From Pseudomonadota bacterium (GTDB taxonomy: Bacteria > Pseudomonadota > Gammaproteobacteria > Burkholderiales > Burkholderiaceae_C): a stretch of DNA of 64,000 nucleotides. The notes beneath the pieces are model-generated. The model ran no database searches, was not told the origin of the DNA, and saw only the letters and a list, made by a program, of their open reading frames with translations. The stretch spans positions 1-64,000 of the forward strand of contig JAJZUZ010000002.1 in assembly GCA_021845965.1 (NCBI GenBank), given 5' to 3'. Below are positions 1 through 7,331 of this stretch, piece by piece. Numbering within the stretch: the first letter of the stretch is position 1; the number at the start of each line of letters is the position of its first letter. Made by a program: the position numbers and the translations under genes.

Positions 1-77
1 ACGCTGCACTCTTGCAGCTTCATGGCCATGATTGCGCCCCGTTCCTCGGCGCTCAGGTGCTTATAGGTGCCTTGCAT
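1..77 (-). CDS. IS30-family transposase, N-terminal fragment (runs off window)
   Basis: Reading leftward from the ATG at 75-77 gives MQGTYKHLSAEERGAIMAMK, the typical opening of IS30-family transposases (a YKHLSxEER-type segment before the N-terminal helix-turn-helix). An AAGGAGAG ribosome-binding site lies at 84-91, about seven bases before the start. Only 25 codons are inside the window, so the DDE catalytic domain and the far end of the element cannot be seen, and I cannot say whether the transposase is intact. It is transcribed away from the efflux operon. The family call rests on this short stretch and should be read as likely, not certain. Confidence 0.72.
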   Translation of the reverse strand, partial: MQGTYKHLSAEERGAIMAMKLQECS

Positions 78-125
78 GCAACAACTCTCCTTGACGAAGT
101 GTGTTGCACTTCAGGTTTGAATCCG
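1..125. mobile_element. Right end of an IS30-like insertion sequence (approximate boundary)
   Basis: The element contains the transposase start and a 5' untranslated stretch (78 to about 125) where the terminal inverted repeat should lie. The boundary near 125 is an estimate, because the partner inverted repeat is off the window. The element sits immediately upstream of the small gene at 134, so its insertion may have replaced that gene's native promoter region. Confidence 0.5.
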
Positions 126-133
126 CCTCTCTG

Positions 134-493
134 ATGCCGGCTTTCTTCCGCTCCACCCTGTTGCGCCTGCTGCTGTTGAGCGTCGTGCTCAACCTGGGAG
201 ACGCACCCTATGTGGATGAGTTGATTGAGGAAATGTCCCAAGCGTCGACCACGTCTGTTCAGATCGCAGCCTCCGGGGACCAGGCCCAAGATCCTCATGC
301 TCAGGTTGTGACCAAGTCCTACTCGTCAATCTACGACGAGTTGCTAGCCAACGTGCCGATGCCCCAGCAAGAGGCGCAACCTGTTTCGCTCGCCAAGCTG
401 TCGGGTGAAAAACCAGAGACTGTGGCATCTCGTCCGCCGTGCCCTCCCTTGTCTTCAATCGACAAACCTCCTCGATACGAACTCGTGGCTTGA
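134..493 (+). CDS. Small secreted or anchored protein leading an RND efflux operon
   Basis: This is a 119-residue protein of unknown function. I start it at the ATG at 134, because the upstream in-frame GTG at 101 lies in the presumed IS end. Residues 4-18 are hydrophobic (about LRLLLLSVVLN), which suggests a signal peptide or N-terminal anchor. The rest is polar, with SYSSIYDELLANVP in the middle and a proline-rich tail. It has almost no Cys or His, so a metal-sensor role is not supported by sequence. Its position, 64 bases ahead of the outer-membrane factor, resembles that of CzcI-type proteins in heavy-metal RND operons, but I see no clear sequence match. Function unassigned. Confidence 0.5.
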   Translation: MPAFFRSTLLRLLLLSVVLNLGDAPYVDELIEEMSQASTTSVQIAASGDQAQDPHAQVVTKSYSSIYDELLANVPMPQQEAQPVSLAKLSGEKPETVASRPPCPPLSSIDKPPRYELVA

Positions 494-557
494 CTGCCGC
501 TTGATCCTGCGCGCGCCTTCAGTGCGGCGCAGGCCGTGAGTTCTTTGGAGGAGTTCC

Positions 558-1916
558 ATGAAAACCTGTTTCGCCGTCGCAGCGGCGGATGTATTGCGCA
601 TGGGCTCGGCTTTGGCCGGGCTCTGCATGGTGCTGGCCGGCTGCGCGTCTTTCGAATCCAAGCCGATCGATCCTCAGGTCGAGGCATCCAAATTCGAGGC
701 CCAGGCCTTGGGCCCGGGACCCTGGGATGCCCCGGCCTTGCAACGCGCGGCTTGGCAGCGACACCCCGAGGCGGTGGCGGCAGAGGCCAGGCGCAAAGTC
801 GCCGAGGCAGCCGTCATCACTGCAGGGGGACGTCTCAATCCATCCCTGGCCGGAGTGATACAGAAAAACGTCAGCGCAAGCCCAGGCGCGGAGCCTTGGA
901 CCTATGGCCTGACCCTGGAAATCCCGCTGGAAGCAGCTGGAAAGAGAGCCAGCAGAGAGGCTCGCTCGCAGTGGCTCGCGCTGGCTGCCGCTTACATCGA
1001 AACCGACGTCCGATGGCGGATTCAGCTGCGCACCCGCGAAGCATATATCGGCGCCTATCCAGCCGATGAGCTTGCGGCCCAACGGCTTGACACCTTGGAT
1101 GCGCTGGCGTTGGAAACGCAAAAGCGACTGGAAGCGGGCCTGGTATCCAGCAACGAAGCCCTCCAAACCCGCCTAGCTGCCAGACAAGCAGCGCTGTCAC
1201 TCGAAGAAGCCCGTCGACGCCGAGGAGAAGCTTTGCGGCGTTTGGCAGCGTCCATCGGAATTCCTGAGCGAGCGATCCTTGAGATTGATCTTTCGTACTC
1301 GGACATCAGTTCCGATAGCCTGCGAGACGCCAAGACCCTCGATGCACTGGCAAAAAGCGCCTTGCAGGCCCGCCCCGACGTGCTGGCGGCCCTTGCGGAA
1401 TACGAGGCGTCTCAGGCCGCCTTGCAGTTGGAGATCGCTCGTCAGTACCCCAATGTTTCGATCGGTCCGGGCTATAGCTGGGACGCCGGAGACTCCAAAT
1501 GGAGCCTGGGATTTGCACTCCCATTGCCTTTGCTCAACCGAAACCGCGGCCCAATAGCGGAAGCTGAGGCACAGCGTGAAGCGGTGGCTGCAACTTTTCG
1601 AGTCGTCCAGGAACAAGCCATTGCCGAGATCACGGGTGCGTTGGCTGCCTACCGACAGACCATACGCACACTCGCAATAGCCCAAGCCGCCGCCGAGGAC
1701 ACCAAGGCGCTTGCGCGATCGGCCGAACTGGCCTTTCGTGCCGGTGCTACCGATCGTTTGGCTTTGCTAGCCGTCCGCCTGGAGGCCATCACAGCCGAAT
1801 CCACGCAAAACGACCTGATGCTGGCCGCGCATGCCGCAGCCGGGCGGCTCGAGTACGCCTTACGCATGCCATTGCCGCCCACGTCCCCCACCGCTTCGAA
1901 GGAATCCCAGCCATGA
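558..1916 (+). CDS. CzcC-like outer-membrane efflux lipoprotein (TolC family)
   Basis: This 452-residue protein is the outer-membrane channel of a tripartite RND efflux system. It starts at an ATG behind a GGAGGAG ribosome-binding site. The N-terminus is hydrophobic and ends in a lipobox (VLAGC), so it should be acylated and anchored in the outer membrane. The body shows the duplicated, Ala/Arg/Glu-rich coiled-coil pattern of the OEP family, including AARRKVAEAAVITAGGRLNPSL near residue 80, EIPLEAAGKRASREA around 125 and NVSIGPGYSWDAGDSKWSL around 300, where family members have the second strand set. The length is normal for CzcC. It overlaps the next gene by four bases, so all three pump components should be translated together. 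Confidence 0.88.
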   Translation: MKTCFAVAAADVLRMGSALAGLCMVLAGCASFESKPIDPQVEASKFEAQALGPGPWDAPALQRAAWQRHPEAVAAEARRKVAEAAVITAGGRLNPSLAGVIQKNVSASPGAEPWTYGLTLEIPLEAAGKRASREARSQWLALAAAYIETDVRWRIQLRTREAYIGAYPADELAAQRLDTLDALALETQKRLEAGLVSSNEALQTRLAARQAALSLEEARRRRGEALRRLAASIGIPERAILEIDLSYSDISSDSLRDAKTLDALAKSALQARPDVLAALAEYEASQAALQLEIARQYPNVSIGPGYSWDAGDSKWSLGFALPLPLLNRNRGPIAEAEAQREAVAATFRVVQEQAIAEITGALAAYRQTIRTLAIAQAAAEDTKALARSAELAFRAGATDRLALLAVRLEAITAESTQNDLMLAAHAAAGRLEYALRMPLPPTSPTASKESQP

Positions 1917-2929
1917 ACCGCAAACTCACCTTAGCGATCGTGATCGCAGCCATCAGTGTGGTTGTAGCCTATCTGCTCTGGATGGGGTCCGTCACTCAAT
2001 CCGGTCAGCCGATGACAGATCCCATCAAGAAGGCATCGGATCCAGCGACCCTTTCCATGGATCAAACCGAGCGTGAGCGAGCCGCCATCGAAACGAGGCA
2101 AGCACAGGCAGGTTTTCAGCAGATGCAGTTCACGGCTCTGGCGACGGTGTTATCGGTCCAGGAACTGGTCGAGGCGGCCACATCGGTGGCAACAGCGCAG
2201 GCCCAATCGGACCGGGCCTCTGCACAACGGCATGCATCCCGCCGTGAACTGGATCGACTCCAGGCGCTGCATGCGCAGGATCGCAATGTATCGGACAAAA
2301 GCGTTGAAGCGGCCGAAGCGATGTGGCGCTCGGATGAAGCGGCTGTTCTTGCGACACGGGCCGCGATCGATGCTGCCGTCAGTTCTGCTCGTACCCGGTG
2401 GGGTTCTCAGTTGACGCAAGCACTGGTGAATCGAACCACGCTTTACCGACATCTGGAATCCCAACACAAGGTACTCCTGCGGGTTGTGGCGACCAGCGAC
2501 GTAACGCAGGTACAGATGCCCAAAACCATAGACGTGGAAGACCCAAGTGGCGTTTCTCGTCACGCGCAGCTGATTTCGCGTACCCCATCGGTAGATCCGC
2601 GAATTCAAGGCACCGCCTATTTCTATGTCATGGAGCCGCACGACACGGCTGCTGGTATGGTGCTGAACGCTCGTTTTCACACAGAGCTACCGCAGGCGGG
2701 TGCAGTCGTGCCCACGGACGCGCTGATCTGGTGGCAGGGCAAGCAATGCTTGTACGTCGAGACAGAGCCGGGGCGCTTTGAACGGCGTGTTGTCGTCTCA
2801 GCACGCAGGACCGGCGATGGGTGGTTCATCCCCGGGTTTCCGGCCGTTACCGTCGTCAGCCGAGGAGCCCAAGCCCTGCTATCCCAGCAAATGCGTTCTT
2901 CCATCAAGGTTGGCGAGGAGGGACCATGA
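1913..2929 (+). CDS. Atypical RND periplasmic adaptor (membrane-fusion protein)
   Basis: This 338-residue protein sits between the outer-membrane factor and the pump, as an RND adaptor should. Residues 5-24 form one membrane anchor. Residues about 95-160 are a strongly heptad-like, Ala/Gln/Arg-rich helical hairpin. Residues about 215-330 form a beta-rich part with RIQGTAYFYV and AVVPTDALIWWQGKQCLYV, matching the beta-barrel and membrane-proximal domains of HlyD/CzcB-type adaptors. The lipoyl (barrel-sandwich) half-motifs, normally seen on both sides of the hairpin as a Gly-Val-rich GxVxxVxVxxGDxV stretch, are not visible. It overlaps both neighbours by four bases (ATGA). The role comes mostly from operon position plus the C-terminal half. 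Confidence 0.75.
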   Translation: MNRKLTLAIVIAAISVVVAYLLWMGSVTQSGQPMTDPIKKASDPATLSMDQTERERAAIETRQAQAGFQQMQFTALATVLSVQELVEAATSVATAQAQSDRASAQRHASRRELDRLQALHAQDRNVSDKSVEAAEAMWRSDEAAVLATRAAIDAAVSSARTRWGSQLTQALVNRTTLYRHLESQHKVLLRVVATSDVTQVQMPKTIDVEDPSGVSRHAQLISRTPSVDPRIQGTAYFYVMEPHDTAAGMVLNARFHTELPQAGAVVPTDALIWWQGKQCLYVETEPGRFERRVVVSARRTGDGWFIPGFPAVTVVSRGAQALLSQQMRSSIKVGEEGP

Positions 2930-5900
2930 AACCATCTACGACGGGTCTTCTGGTTTCCATAGTCCGCGCGTCTTTGCGATACCGCGGAATCACGCTCACG
3001 GTCGCGGTTCTGTTGGCGATCTACGGGATTTTCCGCTTCCAGGATGCCCGATACGACGTGTTCCCGGAGTTCGCACCACCACAGATTTCCATTCAGACCG
3101 AAGCGCCAGGCCTGGCTCCAGAGCAAGTCGAATTGCTGGTGACTCAGCCCATCGAAAACGCAATCAATGGTGTGACGGGAGTTGCCCGTCTTCGATCCCA
3201 GTCGATTCAAGGCCTGTCCGTGGTAACGGTGGTTTTCGATCCGGATACGGAAATCCATATCGACCGACAGCATGTCACTGAACGTCTGGGGGCCCTGGCG
3301 GGCCAGCTTCCGCAAGGCGTGCAAGCACCCACCATGTCTCCCCTGACATCGTCGGTGAGCACGGTCTTGGTTGTCGGCCTGACCTCCAGTTCACGATCGA
3401 ACATGGACTTGCGCACACTAGCCGACTGGACCGTCAGACCGCGTTTGCTGGCTGTACCAGGTGTGGCCAAGGTCTCCGTTTTTGGCGGTGACGCGAAAGA
3501 AGTGCAAATTCAAGTACGGCGGGATCAGTCGGCCAGGTATGGTTTGGCCATGAGCGAGGTTGTCGAGGCAGCCCGCAAGGCCATCGGTTTACGTGGCGCC
3601 GGGTTCTTCGAGGACGCCAATCAGCGTGTCGTTTTGCGCACCGAGCCTACAACTGCGGCATCTCTGGCGGCCGTGGTCCTGCGCCGGCAGGAGGGTGCCA
3701 ATCTGACGTTAGGTGATGTGGCGCAGATCCGTGAGGCACCGGAGCCGCCGGTCGGGGCCGCCACAGTCAACGGTCTGGCGGCCGTCCAATTGATGGTTTC
3801 GGAGCAATACGGAGCCGACACGATGTCCGTCACCCAAGGCGCCGAACGCGCTCTGCGAGGTCTGCAGCGCCAGTTGGAAGCTGAGGGGGTAGAACTGCAC
3901 CCACAGATCTTCCGGCCGGCCAACTTCATTGAGACTGCCACCCGCAACGTCAAGGAGTCTCTTGCGATCGGTGCGGCATTAGTCGTCGTGGTCGTAGCGG
4001 TTTTTTTGGGTAACTGGCGAACCGCGCTGATTGCCTTGGCGGCCATACCTTTGTCTTTGCTCGCAGCGACGACGGTGCTGATCGAACGGGGGATAAGCCT
4101 GAACACCATGACGCTGGGCGGACTGGCAATCGCCATAGGTCTGCTTGTTGACGATGCCATCATCGTGGTGGAGAACGTTCACCGGCGGCTTGGGCAGAAC
4201 ATGCACGAGGTAGTTCCCCGGTCCCTGCCGCAAGTGGTTCTGGAGGCCACACTGGAGGTCCGTAGCGCCGTGGTCTACGCCACGCTGGCCATAGGCCTGG
4301 TGTTCTTGCCGGTCCTGACATTGCCTGGCCTGGCGGGCCGTCTGTTCACCCCTCTGGCAATCAGTTACCTGCTGGCCACCCTGGCTTCACTTGCGGTCGC
4401 AATTACCGTCACACCAGCGTTATCCTTGGTGCTGCTAACCAGGCACGCACCAGACCGACGAGCCAGTCGCTTCGTAATCAATCTCATGGCCCGTTATCAA
4501 CAGCTGATCACTCTGGCCGAATCCCATTGGCGCATTGTGGTCGCAGGCGCGGTGCTCGTCACGGCCATGGCTTTGCTGGCCTTGACCCGATTGGGTGGGG
4601 AGTTCTTGCCCGAGCTGCGCGAAGGACATTACATCGTTCATGTGTCCATGTTGCCGGGGACTTCGCTGGCGGAGTCGCTACGCGTCGGGCATGTCATCTC
4701 CGAGCGCCTGCTAAAGATTCCACAAGTCCGCTCTGTCGCTCAGCGCGCAGGACGGGCCGAACGTGCTGACGACACCTGGGGGCCCCACTACAGTGAGGTC
4801 GATGTCGATCTGTATCCATTGGCGTCCGAAGATGAGGCAGAAGAAGCAGAGTCGGCCATCCGCTCTGCCTTGTCGCAGACGCCGGGAATTGCCTTCTCGG
4901 TCAAAACGTTTCTGACCGAACGAGTGGAAGAAACCCTTTCGGGATACACAGCTGCGGTGGCCGTCAGTGTGTTTGGCCAGGATCTGCAGGCCCTCGATCA
5001 GGATGCGCAGCGCATAGCCCAGCTGCTGGCTTCCATCCCGGGAGCAACCGACGTTCATGTTGAATCCCCGCCGGGCGCACCCGAAATTTCTATAAGAGTC
5101 CGGAAAGAGGCGTTAACGCGATGGGGCTTGTCCGTGGCCGACGTTCTCGACACAGCACAAACGGCGTTTCAAGGAGCCATCGCGGGTCAGATTCAAGAAG
5201 GCAACCGAGTCTTTAATGTCAACGTCATCCTGCCTCCTGAAGCGCGCCGTGGCGTAGATGACATCAAGGCCCTGCCTATACGTTTGCCTGACGGAAGCCT
5301 GCTGCGCCTGGAGCGGGTCGCGGAGGTCAGCCCTGCTGCAGGTCGATATGCCGTGCTGCGCAGTGGCGCGCGTCGTGTGCAGACCGTAACAAGCAATGTG
5401 GCCGGCAGGGATGTCGCCTCATTTGTCGCCGAGGCCAAAGAGCGAATCGCGAATGAGAGCGCGGTGTCTGCTGGCAACTATGTGGAATTTAGCGGTGCTG
5501 CCGAGGCACAGGCGCAGGCAGCAGGCAAGCTGTTGGCTCATTCCGTGGTGGCGGCCATCGCGATTGCGTTGATGCTGTGGCTTGTTATGGGTAGCCTCAA
5601 GAATGTGGGATTGGCGTTGCTGAACCTGCCATTTGCGCTTTCAGGAGGCGTCCTAGCCTTAGTGATTTCTGGCGACGCGCTGTCGCTTGGAGCTTTGGTC
5701 GGTTTTGTGACCCTGTTCGGGATCAGCCTGCGTAATTCCGTCATGTTGATGTCCCACTATGAACACCTTGTCCAGGTAGACAAACTGCACTGGAGTTGGG
5801 ATGCAGCTGCTCGCGGTGCCGTTGATCGCCTAGTCCCCATCCTGATGACTGCGCTCGCAACTGCACTGGGATTGCTTCCCCTGGCTTGGGGAAGTGGCGC

Positions 5901-6042
5901 ACCTGGTCGTGAAATAGAGGGGCCAATGGCTTTGGTAATCCTAGGAGGATTGTTCACATCGACATTGCTGAACCTGTTGCTTTTGCCCAGTCTGGCGCTG
6001 CGGTTTGGCCACTTTGCTCCCCCTAAACTTGATGACCTTTGA
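2926..6042 (+). CDS. Heavy-metal-type RND efflux pump (CzcA/CusA family)
   Basis: This is a 1,038-residue inner-membrane proton-driven pump. I chose the ATG at 2926 because it overlaps the adaptor stop (ATGA) and follows GAGGAGGGACC; longer readings run into the adaptor gene. The N-terminus has a helix followed by FPEFAPPQISIQTEAPGLAP, typical of the heavy-metal (HME) branch. HME features continue with QRAGRAERADDTWGP in the periplasmic pore domain and a duplicated set of transmembrane helices. In TM4 the sequence is AIGLLVDDAIIVVEN (residues 402-416) with two adjacent aspartates, D409 and D410. This resembles the AcrB proton-relay pair more than the DFG-DGA form of zinc/cobalt CzcA. Substrate is therefore uncertain; a metal cation is likely but not shown. 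Confidence 0.9.
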   Translation: MKPSTTGLLVSIVRASLRYRGITLTVAVLLAIYGIFRFQDARYDVFPEFAPPQISIQTEAPGLAPEQVELLVTQPIENAINGVTGVARLRSQSIQGLSVVTVVFDPDTEIHIDRQHVTERLGALAGQLPQGVQAPTMSPLTSSVSTVLVVGLTSSSRSNMDLRTLADWTVRPRLLAVPGVAKVSVFGGDAKEVQIQVRRDQSARYGLAMSEVVEAARKAIGLRGAGFFEDANQRVVLRTEPTTAASLAAVVLRRQEGANLTLGDVAQIREAPEPPVGAATVNGLAAVQLMVSEQYGADTMSVTQGAERALRGLQRQLEAEGVELHPQIFRPANFIETATRNVKESLAIGAALVVVVVAVFLGNWRTALIALAAIPLSLLAATTVLIERGISLNTMTLGGLAIAIGLLVDDAIIVVENVHRRLGQNMHEVVPRSLPQVVLEATLEVRSAVVYATLAIGLVFLPVLTLPGLAGRLFTPLAISYLLATLASLAVAITVTPALSLVLLTRHAPDRRASRFVINLMARYQQLITLAESHWRIVVAGAVLVTAMALLALTRLGGEFLPELREGHYIVHVSMLPGTSLAESLRVGHVISERLLKIPQVRSVAQRAGRAERADDTWGPHYSEVDVDLYPLASEDEAEEAESAIRSALSQTPGIAFSVKTFLTERVEETLSGYTAAVAVSVFGQDLQALDQDAQRIAQLLASIPGATDVHVESPPGAPEISIRVRKEALTRWGLSVADVLDTAQTAFQGAIAGQIQEGNRVFNVNVILPPEARRGVDDIKALPIRLPDGSLLRLERVAEVSPAAGRYAVLRSGARRVQTVTSNVAGRDVASFVAEAKERIANESAVSAGNYVEFSGAAEAQAQAAGKLLAHSVVAAIAIALMLWLVMGSLKNVGLALLNLPFALSGGVLALVISGDALSLGALVGFVTLFGISLRNSVMLMSHYEHLVQVDKLHWSWDAAARGAVDRLVPILMTALATALGLLPLAWGSGAPGREIEGPMALVILGGLFTSTLLNLLLLPSLALRFGHFAPPKLDDL

Positions 6043-6399
6043 AGCCGTCAAGAGAGAAATCTTCGGAGAACTACGCTGCATTAGCTAAAGATGTGGATGC
6101 CACAATGGCTGACTGCTTCGTGGGCGAAACCAGACGCTCTGGCTTCCGACGCGACAGGCGGCAATCGCTGCAAACCGGACAGCTATGGTGGCAATGTCAG
6201 CCCTGAAGCGATAGCCGCATATTTCCGCTCCGAACTTCGGGTGCGCTTCCCCCAAAACAAAGCGGCGCTTCGCGCAATGTGGAGAGCGTCAATAAATTGC
6301 CTCTCAAGGAAGTAGGCATAGCACCCGGCGCATAACCGTCAAGAGGAGAGCAAAAACCACCCTGGTTCGCGTCGTCGTTAGGAAAAAGCCGATCACAGA
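6043..6399. other. Intergenic gap between converging efflux operon and unknown gene
   Basis: This 357-base stretch separates the convergent efflux operon and the minus-strand gene pair. One open frame (6091-6315, 74 codons) lacks a ribosome-binding site and resembles nothing I know. A short direct repeat, CCGTCAAGAG, occurs at about 6046 and again near 6328. I see no convincing T-tailed hairpin. Nothing else can be supported. Confidence 0.5.
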
Positions 6400-7302
6400 C
6401 TACCAGTCGGCAAATACTGCCTGGGCGGGACGGTCCTTGGCTAATAGTTCTTCTTCGTTGAGAATTCCAACAACCTTCACCTCCCAGTCTTGGCTCGAAA
6501 TCATGTAGACAAGCTCCAACTCCAACTTGACTAGTATCTGATGAAATTTTGAGAAATGTATCAGTCCCAACACTCTTGAGCCGGCCGCTGTATGAAGGGT
6601 GGCGTTAATGCGCTTCTTTGAGCTCAGAATATCGGGAAGTGGGCCACCAGTGTGATCGATGTGATGAATCTTGAATGACAAGGTGCCATTTGGCTTTCCG
6701 TCGTCGTCAACTGCTCGTACGTCAACCAGGGCGCGATAAGTTGAACGGCAAGGCAATTCTTTTTTTAGGTGTTCGTGTCCACCTAGGGTGACGCGCCCCT
6801 TCAACGAGTCGATCTCGATCCGTGGCTCTCGAGCTTGGGAGAGCATGTTGACAATCGTCAAAAAATCCTCGTCGACATTGATGTTGGCGATAAGGTCGTC
6901 GTAGTACTTGATCGAAAATCTTTCGATCCCTTCGACGACGCGCTCAGATGCGCGCCCAGCTTTGTAAATTCGATCGGCATGGAGAGCGCCCATCGCTTGT
7001 GCGACCAGTAGCGGATCGGCTGCACTTGTTCCGCCGTTTTCGAAGTCGAACTCCGCGTCAGGCTTTATCACCTCAAACACACCAAATCTGCCTGTGTCCA
7101 CATTAAGAGCCGTGACAAGAAGCTGATCGACAGCCGGGAGTACGCTTCTAATGCGCTGCTCGCGAGCAATTTCATCGGCATGCAGCTGTGCGCGAGTTAT
7201 CCAGCATGATGGGCCATTGCGTCGCGACTCGATCAACACCTGAGTCATGCGTTCCTGCTCAAGCATTTGACTTAAATACTGGCGCAAATCACTCGGTTTC
7301 AT
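6400..7302 (-). CDS. Unknown 300-residue protein paired with giant recombinase
   Basis: I do not recognise this protein. I start it at the second ATG (7302), because AAGGA lies six bases before it; an ATG six bases upstream (7308) abuts the ribosome-binding site. It is soluble, with no signal peptide or membrane segment. The N-terminal third is helical and charged (SDLRQYLSQMLEQERMTQVL). The C-terminal part looks beta-rich and includes RALVDVRAVDDDGKPNGTL and KIHHIDHTGGPLPDIL. There are no obvious nuclease, ATPase or helix-turn-helix motifs. It starts about 30 bases after the stop of the giant recombinase on the same strand, so the two are almost surely cotranscribed. It is the last gene of that unit. 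Base composition is lower in GC than the chromosomal genes beyond 13 kb, in keeping with island DNA. Confidence 0.75.
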   Translation of the reverse strand: MKPSDLRQYLSQMLEQERMTQVLIESRRNGPSCWITRAQLHADEIAREQRIRSVLPAVDQLLVTALNVDTGRFGVFEVIKPDAEFDFENGGTSAADPLLVAQAMGALHADRIYKAGRASERVVEGIERFSIKYYDDLIANINVDEDFLTIVNMLSQAREPRIEIDSLKGRVTLGGHEHLKKELPCRSTYRALVDVRAVDDDGKPNGTLSFKIHHIDHTGGPLPDILSSKKRINATLHTAAGSRVLGLIHFSKFHQILVKLELELVYMISSQDWEVKVVGILNEEELLAKDRPAQAVFADW

Positions 7303-7331
7303 AATCATTCCTTTGCGCTCTAGCGATGGAA

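Noticed and set aside
558-6042. Naming the efflux operon czcCBA
   Set aside because: TM4 of the pump and the adaptor layout do not match the zinc/cobalt/cadmium type, and no metal-specific regulator is present.
6091-6315. 74-codon plus-strand frame after the RND pump gene
   Set aside because: No ribosome-binding site, no recognisable sequence, and composition typical of chance open frames.
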